A stretch of DNA of 64,000 nt, from assembly GCF_937616625.2 (NCBI RefSeq), contig NC_065573.1, positions 19,917,001 through 19,981,000 of the forward strand. The letters are read 5' to 3'. The DNA comes from Mercurialis annua (lineage: Eukaryota > Streptophyta > Magnoliopsida > Malpighiales > Euphorbiaceae). Under the pieces are notes generated by a model. That model had not been told where the DNA came from, did no database searches, and worked only from the letters and a program-made list of their open reading frames with translations. Shown in pieces: positions 38,719 to 50,645 of the stretch (the stretch's first letter is position 1; each line of letters begins with the position of its first letter). The translations under genes and the position numbers were made by a program.

Positions 38719-41102
38719 TGTAATACCCCGTATTTTATAAGCCACGTATAAAGCTTTTATTAGCTGGGAATACGTAAATTAAATTTAAGCGTAAATTTAA
38801 TTTATAAGTATCCCTAAAAGTATATCGTAATAATAGAAGTTTAAAATTTAAATCGGGGATTTAAATTTTAATAAAGGGATATGAACGGGATTAATAGAAC
38901 AGAAAATACGACTGGAGTCGTAAGATAAAAATATATTGATAATTAATATATCAATATACCACTCTAATTGGAGAGTTTAATATTTCGGATAAAATCCCGA
39001 AATTTAAAATGTCGAAACTCGGAAGTCTCGACGAGTTATTAACGAATATAAGTTAATATATATATAAATATATAATAAGAAAATAAAAAAATAAAAAGAA
39101 AGGAAATGAATTGGGTGAGGCGGTGAGGAGTGATGGGAAAGTAAGGAAAACCATTTCCTTTAATCCCTAAACTCTTATTTTAATTAGTTTTAGTTATAAA
39201 CTAATTAAGTATTATTCGTTAGTTTAAATTAAAATAAAATAATATATAAGTCCCGAGCGAATAATTTTGGTGTCATTATTCGCGAAATAATTTGACGAAG
39301 CTATCGTCAAAGTTTCATAGAATTTGGACATAGTAATTTTAGTCAAGTGGGACTGATTTGGACCTAATAAATCTTCTGGGATTTATTAAAGATAAAATAT
39401 AAGTCGGATGAGAATAAAAATTATATTTTTATTCTTATTATATTTTATTAGATTTTTGGGTAAATTTTTATGAAATTCGAAAGTCGTTTCCGTTTGGGCT
39501 ACGGACGACTAGTTTAGAAGTTGGTTTAAAGTGCATGATTGAGCTAGTACTTAAACGCACTTTAGCCGAATCTATATATATGCCATTTCATGTGTAATTG
39601 AGGTACATAAACCTCATTCTTTCATTTTGAAAGAATTGAGAGAGCTACTTGCTCTCTGAGGTGCGCGGGAATTAGGGTTCCGTCCGATTTCGTCCGTTTC
39701 TCGATTCTAACTCCGTTTCTTCGACGATTACTCGAGTAATCGAGGTATTAATCCCATATTAAACGTTTATTTTAATATATTTCGATATATTTCGAATATA
39801 TATACGTTTATAAACGGTTACCGTATTGAATCGAACGTATATCTATTATTTTTACGTTCTGAATGCGAATATGGATATATTGGATTGTGTATACGTGTTA
39901 GGAGCGGAAAAATGAGGTTGAATCACGTCGGAATGCCCCGGGAATCGAGTTTCCCCGGGGCTGTGCACGTTGGTGCACGGACGTGCACATATGGTGCACG
40001 AACGTGCACCAATCTGGAGGTGCACGAACGTGCACCAAGGTGCACGAACGTGCACTATCTAGGGTGCACGAACGTGCACCCAAGGTGCACGGACGTGCAC
40101 CAGGCCGACGCCGAAGGGGGAAATTCTTTTGGGGCTTTTTGCCCTATCCGTTTGACGTAGTTTCGTCGAACTAAAACATTTAAAAACGATAACTTCTTTT
40201 AAAAAAAAGAAAGTGAAAAGAGTTTTTAAACCTAAGCTAAAGACTTTTAAAATATGATTTTAAAAGTAAAGTTAAACGTTTAAAAAGGACTTTAAAAGAG
40301 TTAAAGTCGACGTTTAACCGGTTTAAAAGATTTAGCAAACGAGGTTGCTAAATAATTAGTAGTCGACTGTGAATGGCTTTGGCAATCAAGTCGATACTAG
40401 TAAATGATTTTAATTAGGTATTGTTATACCTAAAATGACTTCTAGAGTGAAGTCTAAACGTTTTCTCGAGGTGAAAACGGTTTAAATGGTTTTTAAAGAG
40501 AAAGAGACCATACGTGCTATGTGTTATGTGAATTGATTGATTTGATTAAACCTAGGTTTCAGGACCTAGATGTTTATACCAGAAATGAGTATTGATGTTT
40601 GGCTTGTGTGTTTTGTATGTTTGATCCGACTAGCTGTCCAGCAGTCAGACCAGGACTCAGGGGAGTCTATCACACCTACGACGGTGCTAAGTAGTAACTT
40701 AGCAGCACTGTGAGTTTACGTGTTTACTTTTGAATATCAGTATTCAACTGTTTTAAATCCATAATCGCAATAGTATAAACTAGCCAAGAGAGGTCCATTG
40801 GAACGAGCTACCTATTGGGCGACAATAGGGTTGCGTGATCACCAACACCAATTTTTAGATGTACTTCTGTCGAGGTATAGAGGTATGCATGTCGTGTAAG
40901 TCATTGGGAAAGTAGATGCCCTGACTTCACGGGTAAACCCTGAGACGACAGTAATACGGTAACGGTTGCGGGTAAAACTGCGATGGCAGTTTCATGATTA
41001 CGGTCCAGGTACCAGAGATACAGAAGTGGACGGCAGTGACTCGGGTCACGGTCCTTATTCTGTTGTCTATAAGCTCGTGAGATGAGTATGTCTGTTAGGA
41101 CA
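38719..41102 (+). repeat. 5' LTR of element B, first part
   Basis: It matches 55993-58465 apart from about 89 bp missing in the palindrome array. It contains a TATA-like CTATATATATG near 39569. It ends at the Tat insertion with TTAGGACA. Confidence 0.94.
39962..40105. repeat. GTGCAC palindrome array, 5' LTR of B
   Basis: Units are GTGCACGAACGTGCAC and GTGCACGGACGTGCAC, six or so in a row. It is shorter than the array in the 3' LTR of the same element (57239-57466). Confidence 0.95.
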
Positions 41103-41512
41103 TGATGGATATCACACCCGAAACAGTACCAGAAGACAATGGCATGACGCAGATCCAGAACGGATAGGACCAGTCGCAGGTCCTTGACCCAGTACTTAAC
41201 AGTAACTAACTAATAGCTCGGATAAGTCAAGCTTCCCTGAAGATCAGGGATAATGACGAAGAACGTCTCATCATATCTAGAAGATGAGATCAGAATAAAG
41301 GAGAAGACTCCTAGTACATCACAATGACTATGGTGTATATAAACCAAGCCCTAAGTCAGGTAAACCTAATTTCACTCATATTCACTCTCAACACTACTCC
41401 AAGCTATCTGACTTAGGCATCGGAGGGTATTCGAGCCAACACCGGCTCGAATCCTTCTAACCTATTTCCTTTTGTAGGTTGGATCAAACTCAGACCGGCA
41501 GTTCAAGAACCA
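41103..41512 (+). repeat. 5' LTR of the Tat element (410 bp)
   Basis: It begins TGATGGATATC and ends GTTCAAGAACCA, or three bases later at TTA if the TSD is 5 bp. It appears identical to 50233-50642. The promoter TATATAAA is at 41336-41343. Confidence 0.93.
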
Positions 41513-41517
41513 TTATT

Positions 41518-41535
41518 TGGCGCCGTCTGTGGGAA
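41518..41535 (+). promoter_or_regulatory. Primer binding site of the Tat element
   Basis: TGGCGCCGTCTGTGGGAA begins 2-5 nt after the LTR. This is the form seen in Tat-group elements and begins with the TGG complementary to a tRNA CCA end. I did not assign the tRNA. Confidence 0.85.
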
Positions 41536-41593
41536 CGATCAGTTCGTTTTCTACGTACTTAAAAATTCTTAATTTTGGTTTCTTGCCGAGAGA

Positions 41594-44500
41594 ATGAATA
41601 ACGAGGAAGAACCACCGCCACCAGGAGTGGTGGTAACGACGGGAGCTCTTCCCATAAGCAGCGGCCCAATTCTTCCCCCTATAGCTAGCACCGGAGGAAG
41701 AATTGCACCAGGAGTCAACCTCACTCCCCCAACAACAGGAGTACCGTACGAAATTACTCCACCGCCCCTGAGGAGGGGGATTCCGGGACAGACGCAGTCC
41801 CCATGGGGTTATTACACCCCCCAGTATCAAGCACCTCTGTCGTATCCGCAATCAGGATGGTACCCAGGATATCCTCCTTGGAGTTATCCCAGTTACCAAG
41901 GATACCAAAGACCAGTCCAACCAATTCCGTTCCCGTCGTTAGACACAGAAGGGACGGTGACATCAACTACGACTGTTCCGCCATATGTACCGCAAGGCAT
42001 ACCATTGCCTCCATTGTACCATGAAGCAGTAATGAAAAGTGTTAATGATTTTCAGGATTACTTGGTGGGACTAGCCAACCAGTCAGCAGAACGACATGCA
42101 GGGAAGGAAGCACAACCTACGATCCCAGTGGAGAGACGCAGACTCGAAGCCCAGACGCAAGGTAGAGGAGCGAAAGAAGGAGCGAGGAGAGGGCGATCTG
42201 AACCAGTGCCTCAGCGAAAAGACGCAGACAAAGATAAGACGGATGCCCGTCCACAGAACAAAGAAGGAGAATTGGGGAACAAAGAGAAGGATGCAGGCGC
42301 AGAGAAAACAAAGAGCAATCGGATCTACCTTGACGATGATCGCGTGTCCAAGGAGGCCGTATCAGCGCAGAAAAAGAAGAAGGCCGGAGAGAAAGACGGA
42401 GAAAGCCACTCCTCAAACAAGAGAAGAGGAGCAGAGGAGCAAATAGACATCGAGGAAAAGATCAATAACGCAATGAGAAAATTTCGAGAGGAAGGAAAGG
42501 GAGGAGACGAAGACAAGGAGGACGAAGACTCACCCCTCAAATCTGAAATTCAACTGGTACGGTTCCCTTCGAGATTTAAATTACCAACATTTGACTCTTT
42601 TGATGGAACAGGAGACCCGAAGAGCCACATCTCTAAGTTCAAAACAATTATGATGCTACAAGACGTGACAGACCCAATGCTCTGTAGAGTGTTCCCAGCA
42701 ACACTGCAGGGTTCGGCACAGAAGTGGTACTCACACCTCAAAGCTGGCTCAATCGGTTGCTTCTCTGATTTGGCCGCAGGATTCAAAGCACGTTTCCGGA
42801 CTAACATTCCCTTGCAGAAAAATTCCAGTGACTTGCGAAAGTGCAAACAAGGAGACCAAGAAACACTGAAGAACTTCGTCGAAAGATTCAATAAAGAGGC
42901 AGTCCAGATCGAGAATCTCAACCACGACACAGCCATAGAGGCTATGAAGATGGGAACCCGATTCGAAGAACTCCGAGACAAAATCCTGATGAAAAAGCCA
43001 ACGACCTTCCAGGACTTGATGCTGATAGCACACAAATATGTGGAACTAGACGAAGCAAGGAGAACCCTAACAAAGCAGTCGGAGACAACGAAGCAAGACA
43101 GCCCCAGGTACCGAGGAAAGAAGGAAGAAGAGAGACCTCGGACACAGAGATTTGGAGGACTGAGCAGACCTTACGATTTCACGCCATTAAACCGAGCCCC
43201 AGTCTATATACTCAACTGGATGAAACAAAATCGAGTATTGTTCAATACCCCCAGAAGAATGGACCCAGACAAAGAACGAGACAAGAGCAAGTATTGTCGT
43301 TTTCATGAAGGTTACGGCCATGACACAGATCGTTGCTGGGACCTTAAAAGAGAAATAGAACAGCTAATCCAATCCGGCGTGCTAAGAAAATTCGCCCATG
43401 AAAAAACAGGAGAAAAAAGGAAAGGAGACGCCATAGAAAAAGAAGAACAGACGAAGAAAGCCAAAGAAGTCGCAGGAGTAATACATGTCATCGATGGAGG
43501 AGACCCTTATAGCAACTCCCAAAAGAAGAAGAGGAACCGAAGAGGCTCTGCGACGATCTTCGCAATCGAAAGGGAAGTAACACAAGAAGTCTCATTCGGC
43601 CCAGAAGATGGCGGACATGTGCGAGGACCACATAATGACGCATTGGTGATAGAGGCGGTCATAAGAAACCACATGGTTAAACGTATCTTAATAGATGAAG
43701 GAAGTTCGGTGAACTTACTAACCCTAGAGGCCTTCAAGGAGATGAAAGGATCAGTTACTGATTTACGAAAAGCGTATGTCCCACTCATCGGACTCGGAGG
43801 AAAGCCGATAAGGCCAGAAGGAACTGTGAACCTGTATGTAGAGCTAGGGGAGAAGACCGAAGGGCCACTCAAGAAACTGCATGCCCAGTTCAACGTGGTG
43901 GATCTACCTCTAGCATACAATGGAATCTTTGGCAGACCTTTCTTGTACCAGTCAAGCGCGGTAACCAGTATTAGGTTACTGACCTTAAAGATGCCTACCC
44001 CAGAGGGAACAGTGGTAGTAAGGGGAAGCCAAGAAATGGCCAGGGAATGCTGCATGATAACAACGGAAGATAAAGAAAGCCTACCAATTGCCACTTTCCC
44101 AGGGATAGTCGTAGACGAAGAAGAAGTAGAAGGCGCAGAACCAGTCGGAGACATGGAGGACTTCAAAATAATTGCAACCAAGATAGTGAAGATAGGGACA
44201 GAGGTCCCAAAAGAAGTAAAAGAAAAAATACAGTCCGTCCTAAAGAACAACTCAGAGTCATTCGCCACAGAGCCAACAGAAATCAAAGGAGTCGACCCAG
44301 AAGTGGCTTCACACAAGCTAAACATAAAACCAGGGAGCAGACCTGTGGTGCAGAAGAAACGGCGATTCACAGAAGAAAGACAAAAGGTCATCGCAGACGA
44401 AGTTAGAACATTGGAAGCAGCTGGTTTCATCCGAGAAGTGTTTTACCCAGACTGGTTAGCGAATGTTATCCTAGTCAAGAAGTCAAATGGAAAATACCGA

Positions 44501-47489
44501 ATGTGCGTGGATTTCACTGACTTGAACAAAGCTTGTCCAAAAGACAGTTACCCGCTCCCAAGCATAGACCAGTTAGTAGACTCAACCGCGTGCTACCTCT
44601 TGTACAGTTTCGTAGACGCAGCGCAAGGATACCACCAGATACCCATGGACAAAGAGGATCAGGAGAAGACCTCCTTTGTAACAGACCAGGGGACATACTG
44701 CTACAACGTCATGCCCTTTGGACTGAAGAATGCCGGAGCAACGTACCAAAGATTGGTCAACTTCATGTTCAAAGATCAATCAGGAAGGAATGTAGAAGCC
44801 TACGTGGATGACATAATTGTGAAGAGCCTTACGGAGGAGACACACGCCCAAGACCTAGAAGAAACCTTCTCAGTCTTAAACAAATTCAGAATGAAGCTCA
44901 ACCCAGCCAAATGCGCCTTCGGGGTCAGAGCAGGTAAATTCCTAGGATACCTGATCAGCCAACGAGGCATAGAAGCTAACCCCGAAAAAATCCAAGCTAT
45001 AGCAAACATGAAGGCTCCGCAGAGCATCAGAGAAGTGCAGAAGTTGAATGGCCGTGTCACAGCTCTGGGACGCTTCATCTCTTCATCGGCTAAAAAATGT
45101 TTACCATTTTTTAAGCAACTAAGGAATATGAAAAAATTCACTTGGGACGAAGAGTGCCAGAGAGCATTTGAAAATCTGAAGTCTTTCTTGACCCAACCAC
45201 CACTACTGAGCAGACCCATCGCAGGAGAGACGTTATACCTATACCTCTCAGTAGGGAAGGAAACAATCGCATCTGTCCTAGTCCGAGAAGAAGGAGAAGA
45301 ACAGCAACCTATCTATTATGTAAGCAGGACACTTAAAGGCGCAGAGCTCAACTACCCAACCATCGACAAGTTGGCATTAGCAGTAGTGGTTACGACAAAG
45401 AAGCTCAAACCGTACTTCCAAGGGCACACAGTCATCGTCCAGACAAACCAACCTTTACGCAAAGCTCTCCATCGTCCAGAAACATCTGGAAGGCTAGTAA
45501 GCTGGTCGGTACAGTTGGGAGAGCACGACATAAGGTACGAGACAAGAAAGACGCTGAAGGCACAAGCACTGGCGGATTTCGTCGCGGAAATGACTGAGAA
45601 ACCACCTGACGCAGTCTCAGAGGACATAACCTGGAACCTGTTCGTAGACGGAGCCTCCAGTGAACAAGGGGCGGGAGCAGGAATAGTGTTACTCGGACCT
45701 CAGAAGATAGTTGTTGAGCATGCAGTGCATTTGAAGTTTCGAGCTACTAACAATGTGGCAGGTACGCTAACATGCAAATATTTTTTCCTTGCATATAATT
45801 ACTTAGACGCTCATGTCTGCCTGATGATGTAGCAGAATATGAGGCCTTTCTAACAGGACTCACATTGGCGAGAGAAGTAAAAGCAGAAAAGCTGAGAATC
45901 CACAGTGACTCCCAGCTGGTCACAAGTCAGATCTTGGGCCAATCCCAGACGAATGATGCAAATATGGCGAAATACATGGAAAAAGCGAAGGGGATGCTAA
46001 AGGAAATAGAAAGGCATGGCGGGCAATGGGAGATAATCCCAATACCCAGAGAAAGAAACACACGGGCAGACGCCCTGGCCAAGGCAGCTGCGGCAAAAAG
46101 CCCCCTGTATCTCTCACTCTACATGAAAGAGGAGAGGATGAATCCCATAATAGACGAGGAAGAAATTTTACCGATCGCAGAGATGGATTCTTGGATGCAA
46201 CCCATAGTTGCATACTTGAATGACGGAACAGTCCCAGAAGGGAGAGCAGAAGCAGCCAAACTAGTGCGAATATCGGCCGCCTACTCCATGATAGAAGGTA
46301 CCTTGTACCGGACCTCAGTCACACACCCATGGTCCAAATGCATTTCAGTAGAGGAGGGAGCCTATGTACTGAAGGAAATCCATGAAGGAGATTGCGGAGC
46401 ACATGAGGGAGCAGCCTCTCTGGGCAGAAAAGCATTACTCATGGGATACTATTGGCCAACCATGAAGAAAGACGCAGAAACAATGGTGAAAAAATGCGAC
46501 AAGTCTCAAAGATTTGGCACTATCATAAGAACTCCAGCAGCCCACCAATCAGCAATTGGAAGTCCATGGCCTTTCATGACATGGGGAGTGGACATACTGG
46601 GACCATTCACCCCAGCCAGGGGACAAGTCAAGTTTATTGTGGTTGCGGTGGACCATTTCACCAAGTGGATGGAAGTACAACCAATGAGCACCATAACGTC
46701 ACAGAAGATCATCAATTGGCTTTCAAACGAAGTCATAAGCAGGTAAAATTTCAAAGTTATATAAATAAAGACCTTTCAAATGAAAGAATACTAACACGTA
46801 ACAGGTTTGAGACACCACACACCCTAGTCACAGACAACGGGAAACAGTTCGATTGCGCAAAGTTCAGGGAATACTGCGCCGAGCTAGGGATCAACTTGAA
46901 ATTCACGTCAGTAGCACACCCGCAAACCAACGGACTCACAGAAGTAACTAACCGCACTATCCTGTCTGGAATCAAGAAGAGACTCGGAGACTTGAAAGGG
47001 AGATGGGTAGACGAACTATACCATGTCATATGGGCTTATAGAACAACTCCCAGAAGGGCCACAGGGGAAACACCTTTCCGACTCACTTACGGAACAGAGG
47101 CTGTCCTCCCCGTAGAAATGGGAATGCCCACACTCAGGGTACAGGTCATAGACGAAGAGCGCAATGAAGAAACATTGAAGCTGTGCCTGGATCTACTAGA
47201 AGAGAGAAGGCACCAAGCAGCCATACGCGCAGAAGCTTATCGCAGACAAATGACTAGGTATCACAATGCCAGAGTCAAAGAACGAAGTCTGTCAGAAGGA
47301 GACTTAGTCCTTCGAAAAGCAGAAATAGGGAAAGGAGCGGCAGGAGTAGGAAAACTCGAGCCCAACTGGGACGGTCCTTACCGAGTCACGGAAGTCGTAG
47401 GAAAAGGAGCGTATAGAATAGCTCAGTTAGAAGGCACACCATTGCCTAGAACCTGGAATATCGAGAATTTGAAGAAATATTTCCAGTGA
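41594..47489 (+). CDS. Tat gag-pol polyprotein (predicted two introns, 1919 aa after splicing)
   Basis: Predicted exons are 41594-45761, 45836-46742 and 46805-47489, joining to 5760 bp without a stop. Domains in order: Pro-rich N-terminus; charged linker (about 160-310); capsid-like gag (about 325-480); knuckle-like CRFHEGYGHDTDRC (about 568); protease with DEGSS at 701; RT with YVDD at 1070-1073; degenerate RNase H (about 1200-1330); second, archaeal-type RNase H with Asp1352; integrase with GVDILGPF, VTDNGKQF and NGLTEVTNR. Without splicing, translation stops at 45832 after 1412 aa. Odd points are the Glu in the protease triplet and CDKS instead of CDKC in the integrase finger. The product makes virus-like particles and a DNA copy in related elements. 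Confidence 0.9.
45762..45835 (+). other. Predicted 74-bp intron inside the Tat aRNase H
   Basis: Coding similarity stops at ...ATNNVA and resumes at EYEAFLTGL. The gap starts GTACGC and ends GATGTAGCAG. Removing it restores the frame and the conserved run. The split codon is the catalytic Glu (G|AA, residue 1390). The gap is T-rich and contains an in-frame stop. Confidence 0.75.
46743..46804 (+). other. Predicted 62-bp intron inside the Tat integrase core
   Basis: The sequence starts GTAAAA, contains a perfect TACTAAC branch-site match, and ends CGTAACAG. It separates ...NEVIS from FETPHTLVTDNG. Removing it restores the frame. It lies between the first and second catalytic Asp of integrase. 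Confidence 0.78.
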
Positions 47490-47768
47490 AAGATGTAACA
47501 AACGAATAATGAATAAAGTTGCATCTCGTATTTTTTCCATTTTTAACATATCCTCTAAATTATCATGCATGACCATGACTCAGTGAATAGACGCAACAAA
47601 AAGCAAACAGAAACAACATTCATAAAGTATCGAAAATGTTCAGAAATGACAGAAAAAGGAGAGTTTCCCATGAAACCCTCCGAGCAAAAGAAATAAAAGA
47701 ACAGAAGTGCTACAGCAAAAGTAGTACAGAAATTAGAAAGCTAGCTAAACGGCCCAACAAACGGCCAA
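47490..47768. other. Spacer between convergent Tat genes
   Basis: The sense pol gene and the antisense gene end toward each other here. An AATAAA-like GAATAAAG (47508-47515) could serve the sense transcript. No further coding is seen. Confidence 0.5.
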
Positions 47769-49837
47769 TCACTCTTCCTCTGGACGGGTCGCTCCCTCCT
47801 TTGGACCAATCGTATCTTCCGGAATCTTGTCCTCCAAAGTTTCCTCAATTACATCAGAAGCTAAGGGATCTTGATCCTGAGCATCAGAAAGATGAGAGTC
47901 TGGGACTAATACCAAGGCCGTCTCTGACGCAGAGGATTGACCCAGAGGACCCTTGTCACTACCAGCATCTGGGTCAGAACCCGATAATTTCTCAGGAGGA
48001 TCTACAGCATCTTTCACACCTTCGCTGATAACATCAGAAGGAAGCACCGGTGACACAGACGACCCAGCTTTCTTGGCAGCTACCTTAGCCGCAACGCGTT
48101 GACCCAGAGCCCGGAGGTCAATTGACAGAAACTTGTTGATGTCATAATCTGGATAGTCTTCACGTACTATCTTGATCACTGTGGCACAAAAGTCAGTCAA
48201 GCACCCACTCACATAAATATTTGCATCCCTTTTGTTGTTCTGCTGCTCTTGAGACAACCTCTCACATGTAGCCTGAAGCTGCAACAAAGTAGCTTCACGG
48301 TCAAAAACTTTCTTCTCTAGGATCTTGACGCGATCCAGGGCTGTTTGATGCTGCCTGTTCAGCTTCGTCCTCTCCGCGGACATAGAGTCCCGTAATGAAG
48401 CCATCTCTTTCTCATGCCTCAACTCCAACGCCGCAGTCTCCTCCACCTTGCGACGGACTACGGCATTTCCTTGAATAAGCTGAAAACAAGAAAATAAAGG
48501 ATGAGGAAAGAGAAGACACTAAAAGATCACAAAGAAAAGAAACCAGAAGAAATGAATACCTGCAACAAGGCAGAATCAATCCGGTCACAAGCACCTGACC
48601 CAGTACAACTGTCCCAAACTTCCATATCCTTCGGAAATTGCACAAATTGAGAAAACAAAGCACCCACCTCAGAAGAAGAAGCTGACAGCCCCTCAACATT
48701 CTGCTCCAACCACTCTCTAGGATTGGGGCAGGCATCTAAATTCTTCTTAAGACGCTTCGCAAGCCCCTGTCTGGTTCGTTCACGGATATCACGCCCTTTC
48801 TTGCTAGAAGAAGCCGGCAGTCCAGTCTCAACGCCCTTCTCAATCTTGACAGAGGGACGAGGAGGCAAGGACGCAGGACGAGACCCAGTAATGACAGCAG
48901 AATCATCATCAAAAGTCAGAGTCAAGGCATCAAGAAAGTCCTCCCCCATTCCTGAAAAGGCAACACGCATAAATAAACATCCAAATATAATAAAAGCAAA
49001 ACAAGGACTAACAAGAAGCATACCCTGAGACGCAGACGTCAAATCTACAAAAGATAGAGGTGAGGGAGAACGGCAAGACTGGGACAGGGTACCATCACTT
49101 TCAAGAGGCCCCTCAATCACAGTACGAGGAGGCAACTCAATATGAGGAAACTTACGGTACAAGTACCTATCCACTAAGTCACAACAATCAAATAACTGAG
49201 ACTGGGCATCATCCACTAAAGAATCTAGGGCTTCTGAGTCAGTAACGCATAGGGGAGAAAAAGATAGGGACTCAGACTCATCCACCCAATCACAGGGGAA
49301 GTTAGCAAAAGCACTGTCGTGACCCACAACAAAGAAAGAACGTTGCCAACGCTTAGTAATCTTTGGCAGAGCGTCAATCAGACGCTTGCCTCGATGGGCA
49401 GCCAAACGATGATAAAATTCATTACTCCTACGCGTTATAAAGAAAAGCTCATTCAACATACCCAAAGAAGGAGACAGGCCTTTGTCACAGACTAACTCAA
49501 TAAAGCAACACAAGACACGAATGGCGTTTGGATGGATTTGACCTAAGGGAATCCCATAGTCTTTAACAAAAGAATCAATCAAAGGATCTAAAGGGAAACG
49601 TAGTCCACAACGGAATTGCTCCTTATAAACGATTACCTTGCCATCTCCCACATTCTCATTAGCACTCATACGAGCACCACAGACTAAAAGAGAATAAGCC
49701 ACCGGAATACCAAAATCATCACGAATTTCACCCAAAGACTCTCTATCAATATTAGTGACGAACGAGCTTAAAGAATTACGATAATCAACGGCAGCGCCGG
49801 ATGAAAGGAGAGACACAGAAGACCTAGTACGAGTCAT
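47769..49837 (-). CDS. Antisense gene of the Tat element, predicted three exons, 638 aa
   Basis: Predicted minus-strand exons are 49837-49024, 48951-48560 and 48479-47769, joined by introns of 72 and 80 bp with GT-AG borders. They join to 1917 bp without a stop. The N-terminal half (GIPLGQIHPNAIRVLCCFIE, then SLGMLNELFF) resembles the family annotated as putative gypsy-type transposon protein (Pfam Transposase_28). The C-terminal third is a charged coiled coil (HEKEMASLRDSMSAERTKLN) followed by an acidic tail. The 72-bp intron keeps the frame and, if unspliced, adds a hydrophobic stretch. Antisense genes at this place are known in some Tat elements. The role is unknown. Confidence 0.78.
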
Positions 49838-50216
49838 ACCTAGTATGGAAAATCAAGAAAGTAGACGAAGCTTACCTGGAAACCACAAAGAAGAAAAGTA
49901 ATAATGGCAGCGAAGAAAAGCAAGAAAATTTCAGAAGCAATCAGCAAAGAACAAGATAGAAGAAAACGGAAAGAAAAAAGAAGAAGAAGAAATTTAAAGA
50001 AGACCTAGGTAACCGTGACAGCAGTTACTAGGATACAAACGTGGCGGACATTCAGGAACATGAAATGATGGCAGTTTGAATTTTGAAAAACGAAATTGAA
50101 AAGACAAGGGAGGAAGCAGTTACTCCCAACGGGCAAAAAAGCAAAGGCGTACCACGAGAAACAGGCCCAAACGAATGGCCCGGACCAACAAGCATAAATA
50201 CTTGAGAGACACAATC
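49838..50216. other. Region upstream of the antisense gene
   Basis: This purine-rich stretch on the plus strand should hold the promoter and 5' untranslated region of the antisense transcript. I see no further supported exon. The frame at 50005-50214 (-) has no recognised motif. Confidence 0.45.
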
Positions 50217-50232
50217 TTTAGGGAGGGACTAA
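50217..50232 (+). promoter_or_regulatory. Polypurine tract of the Tat element
   Basis: TTTAGGGAGGGACTAA abuts the 3' LTR, in the position of the plus-strand primer. Confidence 0.75.
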
Positions 50233-50642
50233 TGATGGATATCACACCCGAAACAGTACCAGAAGACAATGGCATGACGCAGATCCAGAACGGATAGGAC
50301 CAGTCGCAGGTCCTTGACCCAGTACTTAACAGTAACTAACTAATAGCTCGGATAAGTCAAGCTTCCCTGAAGATCAGGGATAATGACGAAGAACGTCTCA
50401 TCATATCTAGAAGATGAGATCAGAATAAAGGAGAAGACTCCTAGTACATCACAATGACTATGGTGTATATAAACCAAGCCCTAAGTCAGGTAAACCTAAT
50501 TTCACTCATATTCACTCTCAACACTACTCCAAGCTATCTGACTTAGGCATCGGAGGGTATTCGAGCCAACACCGGCTCGAATCCTTCTAACCTATTTCCT
50601 TTTGTAGGTTGGATCAAACTCAGACCGGCAGTTCAAGAACCA
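50233..50642 (+). repeat. 3' LTR of the Tat element (410 bp)
   Basis: It looks identical to the 5' LTR at 41103-41512. The following TTAGGACA repeats the sequence just before the 5' LTR. Confidence 0.93.
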
Positions 50643-50645
50643 TTA

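Larger units (their letters stand above)
41103..50645 (+). mobile_element. Tat-lineage Ty3 retrotransposon nested in the element B LTR
   Basis: Two 410-bp LTRs that I could not distinguish by eye flank an internal region with gag-pol in sense and a second gene in antisense. The dual RNase H and the antisense gene between integrase and the 3' LTR are marks of the Tat group. The host sequence repeats TTAGGACA on both sides (41095-41102 and 50643-50650). Either the LTR ends at CCA with an 8-bp duplication, or at CCATTA with the usual 5-bp duplication GGACA. It is the youngest layer of the nest. Confidence 0.94.

Noticed and set aside
42117..44430. Long minus-strand frames opposite Tat gag-pol (such as 43507-44430, 307 aa)
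   Set aside because: They are shadow frames of a coding region with biased codon use. The sense strand holds clear protease and RT motifs.
48723..49245. Plus-strand frames opposite the Tat antisense gene
   Set aside because: They are shadows of the minus-strand gene, which has consistent exons and a domain match.
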